26,149 nt of DNA from Chara braunii (Eukaryota; Streptophyta; Charophyceae; Charales; Characeae), in contig BFEA01000121.1 in assembly GCA_003427395.1 (NCBI GenBank), positions 1,574,644 through 1,600,792 on the forward strand, given 5' to 3'. The notes below the pieces were generated by a model. It was not told where the DNA came from. It did not search any database and saw nothing but the letters and a program-made list of their open reading frames with translations. Below, one piece after another: positions 18,234 to 26,149 of this stretch. Both the position numbers and the translations under genes were made by a program. How positions within the stretch are numbered: position 1 is the first letter of the stretch; each line of letters starts with the position of its first letter.

Positions 18234-20039
18234 ATGAGTGGATCAGTCGGGGGTGAAGGTACAACTGACGATAGGAGGCAGACACGACGGGACACAGGTA
18301 GGATACCCGTAGTGTTCCAGGTCCTACTATCAGGGGACGAAAGAAGACTAAGGGCCGAAGTAAGGGCCCGTAATCTAGAGATTGCAAGGGAAGCAACAGC
18401 GGCTGCGAAAAGAGCATTGGCAGCAGCAGCGGCCAGTGCGGTAGCAATGGCTACCTCTGGAGCATCATCTGTTGCAAACTCCCTCGGCATGTCGCAGGGA
18501 TGGTCCATCTCGCAGTCCGGCTCGAGTACGTCAGGAGCTGGCTCTAGTCAGATGGCGGGTGTGCAATCCAGCTCGCCGCCTCACCTTACCAGGGAGCATA
18601 TGGAGATCCAACAGGTAGAGAGGATCCGCTTAAGGTTAGAGGAGGAACTTAAAAAGGTTATTGACAGAGAGAAAGATATTAGAGATAGAAGTGTCAGACT
18701 AGAGGGCAGGGAGGCGGACAAAAGCTGCATGAGAGAGTTTAGATGACTCAGGCCTTGACAACACAGCAAAGGTCTTCAAGGCAAGCATCCTGTCCATGCA
18801 TGCATACATGGACAACAAACTGGATGCTATCCAGGACACCCTGGACCAGATCCTGAATGCCATGCACAGGCTAGGAGTCCGGTCAGCAGCTTTCCCATCG
18901 CTGCCATTCTCAGCGATGACAGGCCCCTATGCCCCTCGGTCCGTACCACAACCAAGCGGTACTTCAGCAGCAGCCCTATCTCAGACTATTGCTTCTTCAT
19001 CGTCTGGTCCAGCGGCTGGTGCTACACCTCAGCCGCCACCTGTCTCATAAGTGGGACAGCAGCAACCTTGGTACCCCAAGCTCCCACAGAAACCACCTGC
19101 CACCTTCTCAGGAGATAAGACGGAGATGGCTCTTGACACTTGGTTGAGAACGGTTCCAATGTGGGTCAGGGCGAAGAGGACGCTGGTAGAGGAGGAGGTG
19201 ATAACTGTTGCATCCTACTTAGAGGGTTCAGCAGCTCGCTGGCTTAATGGATTGGTGGCTTCCAAGGGATTCGGCAGGAACATGGGTGATTGCGCCAAGA
19301 CCCACACCCTAGAGAGCTTTATGGATTTGGTAGAGTTGGAGTGGCACAACCCTCAGCAGGCGCAGATAGCCACTGATGGGTTATTGAAACTTGATGTTAG
19401 GAAGTACAAGTCGGTGCGCGAACTCACCACGGCCGTAGAGCGTTTGATTGTCGTCTCAGGCGTGGAGTACAATCCGCAGGTCTTGCTGACCATGTTCTTG
19501 AGGTGTCTTTCCACAAACATCAAGAACTTATTAGACAACGAGGCTCAACTCGAGTATCACACTTTTGAGACCTTCAGCAAGAAGGCCCTAGACTTAGAGG
19601 CTACGTTCGGTGGTGCTCAAACCCCCCTTACGGACGGGAGAGAGAAGAAAGCTCCTCAAAAGTAGAAGAAAAAGGTAGTCGATTGATGATGGTTGATTCT
19701 GAAGGGAATCGAATTGAGATCGATGACATTTCTGACCTTGTGGAGAGTTTAGAGTTAGACGGCGAGGATAGTGATGAGGGTAGCAACCTCGCCAAGGTAG
19801 TCAAGACTAAGGCAGGTGGCCGCAGCAAGGGCGGTCAACAGAGGAGTCAGGGGCCAGCCGCCAACCCAAACAAAATAGCTGCTTGGGTTAGAGCCGGTTT
19901 GGATCAAGATGTGTGATGGGACCGTTGGCAGCAAGGAGCTTGCATAAACTGCGGCGAGTATGGCCATCAACAGTTTAAATGCAAGAACGCTAAGGTCGCG
20001 CAGAAGATCCCGCCTAAGGGTGGGTATCCTTCTTCTTAG
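18234..20039 (+). pseudogene. Element C gag: Ala-rich/coiled N-terminus, capsid, zinc knuckle
   Basis: The first ATG is at 18234. Residues ~40-80 are Ala-rich and charged, followed by a Ser-rich stretch and a strongly charged segment (RLRLEEELKKVIDREKDIRD) likely to form a coiled coil. A frameshift near 18725-18740 leads to HAYMDNKLDAIQDTLDQIL. A TAA at 19048-19050 interrupts before the capsid-type core (19051-19665): TFSGDKTEMALDTWL, GSAARWLNGLV, LESFMDLVELEW and VRELTTAVERLIV, the layout of retrotransposon gag. Stops near 19663-19688 and a frame change precede an acidic patch. A TGA at 19914-19916 separates this from a knuckle CINCGEYGHQQFKC (C-x2-C-x4-H-x4-C) at 19941-19982, and a TAG at 20037 ends the frame. 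Gag would coat the RNA; this copy cannot be translated whole. Confidence 0.82.
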
Positions 20040-20074
20040 TCTGGGGCCTCTACGAGCTCCAACTTGGGAAACAC

Positions 20075-20629
20075 CTAGGGTCGGTAGAAGTTGTAGCTGC
20101 TTCTACTCTCGTTGACGAGGGTGATGTACCCTCCCCATTTCAAGAGTTGGCCAAAGCTATTGACTCCTTAGTCACCCTGCAGACGCATCTGCACCCAACT
20201 ATACTCTATACGTTGGATGTGTCTGAAGCCTTAGAGTACCTTCAAGGTGAGTGGTCGGCAAGGGACCCTCGTGAGTCCTGGGTGGCACTAAGTCGAGGTC
20301 CTAGAGGGAAGCACTTTGTTGTGGAAGTTGGTGTGGGTGGCCGCAAGTGTGGTGCCTTCGTAGACATTGGCTCCATGCGAAACTTACTAAGTCGCGACTT
20401 CGTTGAGAGGCTACGTTTAAAGGACCGGGTGCAGCGCCTTAGTAGACCGGTAGCATCTACTTTGGCCAACAAAGAGCGCATGATGGTGGAGGACTACGTT
20501 AAGGACATGATATGCACTTTCTCCTATCCAGGAGGAGAACTTAATCATAAAATTTCATTCCTGGTGAGCGACGATTTGCCTTTTGATATGTTGTTAGGAA
20601 TATACTACGTCGAGGTTGCCAAGCCCTAG
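20075..20629 (+). pseudogene. Element C aspartic protease, DIGS active site
   Basis: The frame is open from before 20075 to a TAG at 20627-20629. A retropepsin fold is indicated by GKHFVVEVGVGGRKCGAFVD, then IGSMRNLLSRDF, with the catalytic Asp at 20363-20365, and the C-terminal motif FDMLLGIYYVEVAKP. The active-site triplet reads D-I-G where the family has D-T/S-G; a single C-to-T change in a Thr codon would explain it. The domain ends in VAKP followed by TAG and, three codons on, TGA; in relatives that region runs straight on into pol. It would have cut the polyprotein in the particle, and is now probably inactive. Confidence 0.8.
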
Positions 20630-21760
20630 TTTGACTGAGACAAGAAGGTGCTAAAGCAGGAGTTGCCTAATGGGAGAACCATTAGACTGGCTAAGTACAA
20701 AGGCAGTAGGTTAATTGAATCCTATGGGTGCTTATGTGCACCTGCATTCTATAATTATTACAAACAGAACCAAGAGGAAGGTATGTACTCAGTCTATGCG
20801 AAAGGGGAGGTCGTTAAAACACCCAGAGATAGAGAATATCGTTGCTAAGTACCCTGATCTGTTTGAGGAGCCTACATGACTCGTAGACAAGGAGGTCATT
20901 CATGCCATAGAGATCATCCCAAGTAGCAAGACACCTAAAGGGAGAATCAATAGGATGGCTCCGACCGAGTTGGACGAGCTTCGGCGACAACTGAAAGAGC
21001 TCACAGAGAAGGGTTGGATATGGCCTAGCACCTCCCCCTTTGACTCACCAGTATTATTTGTCCCAAAGAAAGGGGGAACACTAAGGATGTGCATTGATCA
21101 TAGAGGCCGCAATGTCATCACTGCTAAGAACGCAGAGCCTCTACCATGCATCAACGACCTATTGGATAGGGTGCAGGGATGTAAGTGATATACTAAGATA
21201 AACTTGAAATCCGGCTACCATCTAATTGCTATAAGACTAGTGGATCAGCACAAAACCACATTCCAGACCAGGTACGGTCTATACGAGTTTGTGGTGATGC
21301 CCTTTGGCCTTTGCAATGCACCAGGTACATTCCAGCATGCCATGAATAGGACCTTCCATGACTACTTAGATAAGTTTGTCGTCGTGTACCTCGATGATAT
21401 ACTTATCTTTAGTAAGACTGTCGAGGAGCATGCTCAACATGTAGACAAGGTACTTTCACTCCTCCGACAACACAAGTATATGATAAAGTAAAAAAAATGC
21501 GAGTTCGGTTGCACTCGAATCGTGTACTTAGGTCATGAAGTCTCCGTGGATGGGATTAGGCTCGAAGATGCGACGGTGGCTAGCATACGTGACTGGCCAC
21601 GACCCCAATCTGTGACCAAGGTTAGATCATTCTTGGGAATGTGTGGTTATTACCGCAACTTCGTCAAAAACTATAGCACGATCATATCTCCCTTGACTGA
21701 TCTAACTCAACTTGATACGTCATGGGAATGAACCGACAAGTGTGAGGCAGCTTTCAAGCG
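20630..21760 (+). pseudogene. Element C reverse transcriptase, multiple stops
   Basis: The connector (20648-20848) shifts frame near 20825 into KYPDLFEEP, where TGA at 20877 follows. Then come RMAPTELDELRRQLKEL, GWIWPSTSPFDSPVLFVPKK, GGTLRMCIDHRGRN and KNAEPLPCINDLLDRV. A TGA at 21186-21188 interrupts just before YTKINLKSGYH, where the usual IDLKSGYH has Asp changed to Asn. LYEFVVMPFGLCNAPGTF and the catalytic box VVVYLDDILIFS (Asp pair 21393-21398) are intact. A TAA at 21489-21491 lies in the thumb, followed by CEFG, YLGHEVS, DWPRPQSVTKVRSFLG and a TGA at 21729-21731. From about 20848 to 21992 the frame itself is continuous, so apart from the stops the RT is well preserved. Confidence 0.88.
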
Positions 21761-22110
21761 TTTGAAGCATGCACTCACACACCATGAGGTTTTCATGGTA
21801 CCCGACCCGCAAAGGCCATTTGTTGTAACTGCTGACCCAAGCCAATACGACATTGGCGCAGTGCTGGCTCAACAAGAAGGGAAAAAGTTGAGACTGGCCG
21901 AGTATATGAGCAAAAAAATGCCATCAAAGAAGTTGGGAAAGTCCACCTACAAGAGGGAACTCTATGCCCTCTACAAGGCACTTGTCCACTAGAGCCACTA
22001 TCTGTTGGGAAGGTTCTTCTATTTGAGAACTGACCATAGATCAGTATGATTTCAGACTAGACTATGTGAAAGGAGAGTACAACAAGGTTGCGGATGCATT
22101 GTCTCGTAAG
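21761..22110 (+). pseudogene. Element C RNase H with internal deletion
   Basis: CEAAFKRLKHALTHHEVF leads into VVTADPSQYDIGAVLAQQ, with the first acidic residue (21834-21836) kept. KSTYKRELYALYKALVH is followed by TAG at 21990-21992, where element B has the Trp of DHWKHYLLG. YLLGRFFYLRTDHRS then jumps at about 22040-22047 to QYDFRLDYVKGEYNKVADALSRK, in another frame. Compared with element B about 24 residues, including the TLKWIQTQ segment, are missing. The deletion and stop make the domain non-functional. Confidence 0.83.
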
Positions 22111-23643
22111 GCAGATTATCTACGTGCGCTGATTTATGAGTTTGGCCTTTCTGAGAACGTTACTCGATCCTTGGGGGAAGCCTACAAGGAAGACCCTATA
22201 ACTATGGACATCATCAACAAACTAAAGGCCAAGGACATGGCCACCACTGACGAGTTTGTGATGGTGGATGGGTTACTCTTCCTTGAGAAGGCAGGGTTTA
22301 AAAGGTTAGTTGTTCCATTTAGAGAGATTTTGCGTAGTTTATTTTTTAGGTGAGTGCCATGACGCAACGGGACATTTCGACTATAAGAAGACTAGTTCTA
22401 ATTTAGTGCAACGATTCTGGTGGCCTAACATGCTGGACGATGCAAAGAAGTACGTACAAACCTGCCAGGTCCGTCAGCGGGACAAGTTGCATACCCAAGC
22501 TCCACTTGGGTTACTGAAGCCTCTACCCATCCCTGCTGGTCCGGGGCAGAGTATCTCCATGAACTTAATGGATACCCTCGTGACCAGCAAGAGTGGGAAG
22601 AAACATATCTTCGTCATAGGTGATAGGTTCACTAAGTTTGCTAGACTAATTGCAATGTCGGAGACCGCCAAGACTGAACACGTCATCAAGTTATTCATGG
22701 ATAACTGGGTGCGTAACTTTGGACTACCAACGACGATTGTTAGTGATAGAGACGTGCGTTTCACAAGCGAGATGTGGAAGAAGACCGCTGAACAGATGGG
22801 CAGCCAGCTCCAAATGACTTCTGGGAATCATCCCGAAGCAAATGGGCAGGCTGAACAGATGAACCGGGTGGTGCAGCATCTGCTGAGGCATTATATTAAC
22901 CTCATCCAGGATGACTGGGATAAGAAATTACCTCTGATCGCGAGTCTGTACAATAACGCAGTACACAGTACTATCAAGGTCACCCCGAATCAGCTGCATC
23001 TTGGGTGGAAGCTTAGATCTGCATTAGACTTCCTCCTTCCTGAAAACCGACCAGCTGCAACTCCTGGAACCATTGAATTTAGTGTCCAGTATGAGAAGTT
23101 GCTGCGGCAAGTTGTCGAGAACATCAAGAATTCCCAGGAAGCAATGATTGCTTCTCAGAACAAACATGACAACAAGTATGGGTTAAGGCTAGTGAACAGG
23201 GACAGGAGTTCGACATCTCTAGGAAACTAATGTCTCAGTACTTCGGTCCTTGGGAAGTCCTGGATGTTGCGGGTAGTGAAATGGATGGTCCCTCGTACAT
23301 TATCCATATCCCTGGTCACTTATGCACTCACCCTGTCTTTCATGCCTCAAAGCTCGCTCCTTTCGTTGAGACAGGCCAGTTCCCATCACGAAGATCTATG
23401 TTCCCCCAAACCATGGATGGCCACGTGGACGTCGACGATGTCCTGGAGCACAGAGACATGCGTGTTCCCAAGCCAGCTGGCAGGGGTAGACCGCCTAAAC
23501 CTACAAGAGAATACAGAGTACGGTTCAGGCATCATACGGATCCTAAGGAAGATCGATGGTTTACAAGGGAGGAACTTGTCAAGACAACTCCTCAGATCGT
23601 GGCCGAGTATGAGAAGAAACTGAAGGGGAAGGCACCAACATGA
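22111..23643 (+). pseudogene. Element C integrase with chromodomain, catalytic Asp lost
   Basis: The N-terminal linker runs to 22353. An extra T in the run 22342-22347 moves the zinc domain to the next frame: His at 22358 and 22373 are kept, and the first Cys at 22463 is kept, but the second is Arg (22472-22474). In the catalytic core the first Asp is Asn (22562-22564, SMNLMD). The second Asp (22745-22747, VSDRDVRF) and the Glu (22853-22855, GQAEQMN) have exact 35-residue spacing. A frameshift near 23190-23205 leads to EFDISRKLMSQYFGPWEVL, the GPY-type module, and then a chromodomain-like region with DVDDVLEHRDM, a Pro/Arg-rich insert, REYRVRFRHH and RWFTREELVKTTPQIV, ending at 23643. It would have directed insertion into chromatin; the Asp-to-Asn change alone should abolish strand transfer. 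Confidence 0.87.
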
Positions 23644-23671
23644 AGCATCTCAGCGGACTTTCGAAGCTAAC

Positions 23672-23681
23672 GGTGATGGAA
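23672..23681 (+). other. Possible degenerate polypurine tract of element C
   Basis: GGTGATGGAA lies immediately before the TGCGAGGAA start of the right LTR and about 30 bp after the integrase stop. The position is right for a PPT, but the purine run is short and broken by a T, so the call rests on position. Confidence 0.35.
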
Positions 23682-24912
23682 TGCGAGGAACGAGCCCTCA
23701 CAGGGGCCCTTATGGGGGCAAACACATGTTCTGGGCAGAGGCCCCCAGTAAGCCGAGTGTCAGCCCTAAGTGAAGTCGGGCCTGAATATTCATCAGAGGC
23801 CAAAATTCAACATTTTCATATATGGGTATTCAGGCTGTTGCAGCCCACCAGTTGGTTGAATGAGCGCGCGAGCCTCACAAATTGCGTCGTACAGTTGGCC
23901 CAGGCCTTGGCAGTTGCGCCTGGGCACATACACACAAAGCAGGGCCGATACATCATGAAGTGGCCACCAGCCTATGCAAAAGCAGTACTGTCAACGTACC
24001 TACCCCAGGGTCCTGTGCAAATGCAGCAAACGGCCCAAGTTCGGAGACTCAGGTCGTGCCCAACTGTAAAGGGGCCCAGGCCCTCAACTGTAGTCTCTCG
24101 CCTGGGCGCAGGAATTGGGGCCCAACAAGAAGCTACTGGAAGCTTCCAGCCAAGCCACATGCAGCATCCAGAAGGCTGCCACTTCCATAAAGGAAGAGAG
24201 GCAGCCCAGGCTGGGGATTCTGGCCCACGCAGGCAATGCGGTCATGCTGCTGCGCTGCTGCATTGAATGCTGCATTGCGGCCAGTGCGCTTGCGGGGCGC
24301 GTTGAGGTGAAGTGGGGCGCTGCAGGGCAGCGGTGCGCGGGCAGCCATAGCCGGGAAGTTGGGCGCTAGGGGGTAAGAGGACGATCTGGTGGTCTTCAGG
24401 GAAGGAGGCGAGTGTGTGGGTTATCCAGGTGTGATAAGGGTGAAGAGATACGTACCTGGTGCATGAAGAGAGGTCGACTATGGTGTTGACATCATGTACA
24501 TTGGTTTTTGAGAGTCGAAGTGAGCCTGTTGCGTGAACACAACTGTAGGTAGGATAGTTGAGTAGAGTAGGCTAGGCGTCGGGCCCTAGACAGAGAGGAG
24601 CGACTTTGGATACTGTGTTGGTGTGGCCTGAGGGCTTGAACATTGGCTCATTATTTCACTGTATTGCTCCGTTTGGATGGATCCTAGGTGCAATTGTGCT
24701 CTCTGCTTGTACACAACTACTTGGACATCTGTGTGATTTCGCAACTTGGCTTTCTGTATATCATTCACACTCATATTCCTTGCACATTTGTGTTCCCATT
24801 TGGTGTGATCCTCACACATCAACCTGCTTTCAACTTTGCTCTCATGTGCTTGTTGTACTTAGTATTTTCAGTGCTATGGAAAATTTATGCTCTCATTGTG
24901 AGGTTTGATGCA
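23682..24912 (+). repeat. Right LTR of element C, shared with the next element
   Basis: 1,231 bp beginning TGCGAGGAACGAGCCCTCAC and ending GATGCA. It starts 38 bp after the pol stop, as a 3' LTR should, yet a primer-binding site begins three bases after its CA, as at a 5' LTR. It retains 128 bp (24785-24912) that the left copy lost. Confidence 0.85.
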
Positions 24913-24915
24913 ATT

Positions 24916-24927
24916 TGGTATCGGAGC
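24916..24927 (+). other. Primer-binding site after the right LTR (element D)
   Basis: TGGTATCGGAGC matches 11 of 12 bases of the tRNA-iMet complement, three bases after the LTR end. This is the main sign that a second element starts here on the plus strand. Confidence 0.78.
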
Positions 24928-25900
24928 GTGGTTCTCTCACCGACGCCCCTAGTCTGGCGGGTTAGGTAAGATGGTTCCGGCACAGGCAATACAACAGTGT
25001 TGTTGACTTTCTCGCTAGTGAGTGCCCTTGCTTCATGATAGAAGGACGTAGCAGCTGGAAAGAGAGTATACTGGTGCTTGCGGTTGCTTAAGGCGGGACA
25101 ACAGATTGATGTTGGTGGTGCCTGAGCAAGACCAATCATCAAACAACACATCAAAAGTTGGTAAGATTATCTTGTGGTTGTAGGCAGCCGCATCAACTGT
25201 CTCTAACCATGTCTACTTTGCATATTTCTTCTTACCATGAAGGGGAGCGTTTCACTTGAGAGTCCTCGCATATATGTGGCGAGTGCCCGCTACCTTAAGA
25301 GCCACCCTCTTCTTGCCCATTGATTGAGTTGTGCATGAAGCGCCTTGGGTGGATGATGCACATAACGTGTGGAATAAATTGTGTGTGCTTGAGATGACAT
25401 ACCAGCCTTGAATGGTCCTGTAGGAGCAGAAAGTTGGATGGCCAGTCTCCTTGTTTGCACTCCTTGAGAGACCTGGTCATCCACGTTGGGCTGCTTGTGC
25501 CCTGGGATGGATGCTTCTTGTTATGCATAACTGAGAGGGTTTCACCGAGTTCATGCGACAATCGCAGATCCCAGGGCTCGATCCCTAGACCTATATTGTA
25601 CCTTGTACAGTCACTCGACACCCCTGTGTGCCTCGAACCCTCGACCTGTCCCCAAAAACGTATGACTGTGTGTTGTGTCAGTAGTTGGGTTGTATGGACT
25701 TGAACCGTAGACTGCAGGATTAGCAGTTTCAAGGGTCAGTCTAGCAGCCTAGCCTAGGACTTTCTAGAATAGTTTCGAGCAACTTCGAACAACTTCTGCT
25801 ATCATAATACACACTGCTCGGCAGACACTTATCCATCTAGAAAATCCTACAAGTTTTCACACAGTATACCCCACAATATAGCCGAATGCCCAGGATACTG
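24928..25900 (+). other. Leader-like sequence of element D; no gene
   Basis: No protein domain is visible. Around 25190-25310 the order of short matches (CAACT, TCTTCTTACC, TCCTCGC, CTTAAGAG) parallels the element C leader at 17300-17415 at perhaps two-thirds identity by eye, and CCTTGAATGGTCCTG (25409) resembles CTTTGAAGGGCCCTG (17451). On the minus strand near 25650-25629 and 25703-25693 there are tRNA-like T-arm/B-box words (GGGTTCGAGGC and GGTTCAAGTCC). Confidence 0.45.
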
Positions 25901-25979
25901 CTAGACAGCTGTTACCAAATGGAAATAACACGCAAGTGATATGTACGTATGTACACTCGTCCATGTGCTGTGTGTCCGA

Positions 25980-26149
25980 AAATCGATTCAACGCGGGTTT
26001 CACGTTGAAAAATTGAATGCACGTTGAATTCGCGTTCAATCCCCGTTCAAACGCGCGTTGGACGCGGATGAACGGGGTCCGCGAACGGCGTTTCCGCGCG
26101 TTTGGGGGGTAGGGGTTTTGTGAAAGTGTGGGGTGGTAGTGTCCGTTGT
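25980..26149. repeat. CpG-rich inverted-repeat cluster at the right edge
   Basis: CGTTGAA and CGTTCAA words alternate every 10-20 bp from 25985 to 26090. One inverted pair is perfect: CCCCGTTCA at 26041-26049 and TGAACGGGG at 26069-26077. CpG dinucleotides are much denser than in the adjoining sequence. The feature runs out of the window, so its full extent and type are unknown. Confidence 0.6.

Larger units (their letters stand above)
15849..24912 (+). mobile_element. Element C: near-complete Ty3/Gypsy chromovirus with long LTRs
   Basis: Two long direct repeats (15849-16952 and 23682-24912) beginning TGCGAGGAA and ending TGCA flank gag, protease, RT, RNase H and integrase-chromodomain in the standard order on the plus strand, about 9.06 kb in all. 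The repeats differ at about one base in twenty by eye, plus a 128-bp deletion in the left copy. The bases flanking the pair (ACATT on the left, ATTTG on the right) are not a target-site duplication. Instead a primer-binding site and leader-like sequence follow the right LTR, which suggests recombination or a tandem arrangement. All genes are broken by stops and frameshifts. Confidence 0.83.

Noticed and set aside
1-26149. CRISPR array, phage or bacterial operon
   Set aside because: There are no regularly spaced identical repeats with unique spacers, no ribosome-binding-site-led gene clusters, and the content is eukaryotic retroelements.

Overview
This 26,149-base window looks like a stretch of transposable-element-rich nuclear DNA from a plant-lineage eukaryote, probably a streptophyte. 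A charophyte alga such as Chara is a guess from overall texture, not a determination. The grounds are three Ty3/Gypsy-type LTR retrotransposons with integrase C-terminal chromodomains (chromoviruses), primer-binding sites that match or nearly match the complement of an initiator-Met tRNA 3' end (TGGTATCAGAGC), minisatellites, and a sized assembly gap (12918-13807). I see no intact cellular gene, rRNA, CRISPR array or bacterial feature. Every protein-coding segment I recognise is a broken retroelement gene.

Layout. 1-145: tandem ~46-bp repeats. 428-1177 (-): decayed fragment resembling the C-terminal part of a non-LTR (LINE) ORF2. 1183-7941 (-): element A, read right to left as gag (CCHC knuckle), protease, RT, RNase H, integrase, chromodomain, a ~1-kb tail with a 53-bp minisatellite, a polypurine tract and a 3' LTR; its 5' leader and LTR are missing. 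7944-9180: non-coding, repeat-rich DNA with a 93-bp direct-repeat pair, a recurring palindrome and T/C tracts. About 9181-12917 (+): element B, with the end of a 5' LTR, a perfect PBS, a large internal deletion removing gag, protease and the RT start, then RT, RNase H, integrase, chromodomain, PPT and a 3' LTR cut by the gap. 13808-15848: intergenic, with a degenerate GGATT/GGTTG-rich tract. 15849-24912 (+): element C, the most complete copy, with a 1.1-kb LTR, PBS, 1.27-kb leader, gag, protease, RT, RNase H, integrase, chromodomain and a 1.23-kb LTR. 24913-25900: a second PBS and a diverged leader of the same type, so the right LTR of C is also the left LTR of a further element (D) leaving the window. 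25980-26149: CpG-rich inverted-repeat DNA.

How it fits together. The genes follow the usual chromovirus order and would have acted in one particle cycle: Gag packages RNA, protease matures Gag-Pol, RT/RNase H make cDNA from the tRNA-primed PBS and the PPT, and integrase plus chromodomain insert it into chromatin. None of the three copies can do this alone. A carries several short tandem duplications that shift frame; B has a TGA, frameshifts and a 3-residue shortening between integrase catalytic residues; C has many stops, frameshifts and an integrase Asp-to-Asn change. The most unusual structures are the internal-LTR-internal arrangement at 23682-25700 and the repeated palindromes at 8044-9143. 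I found no convincing new functional system. Percent identities and ages are by-eye impressions, not computed.
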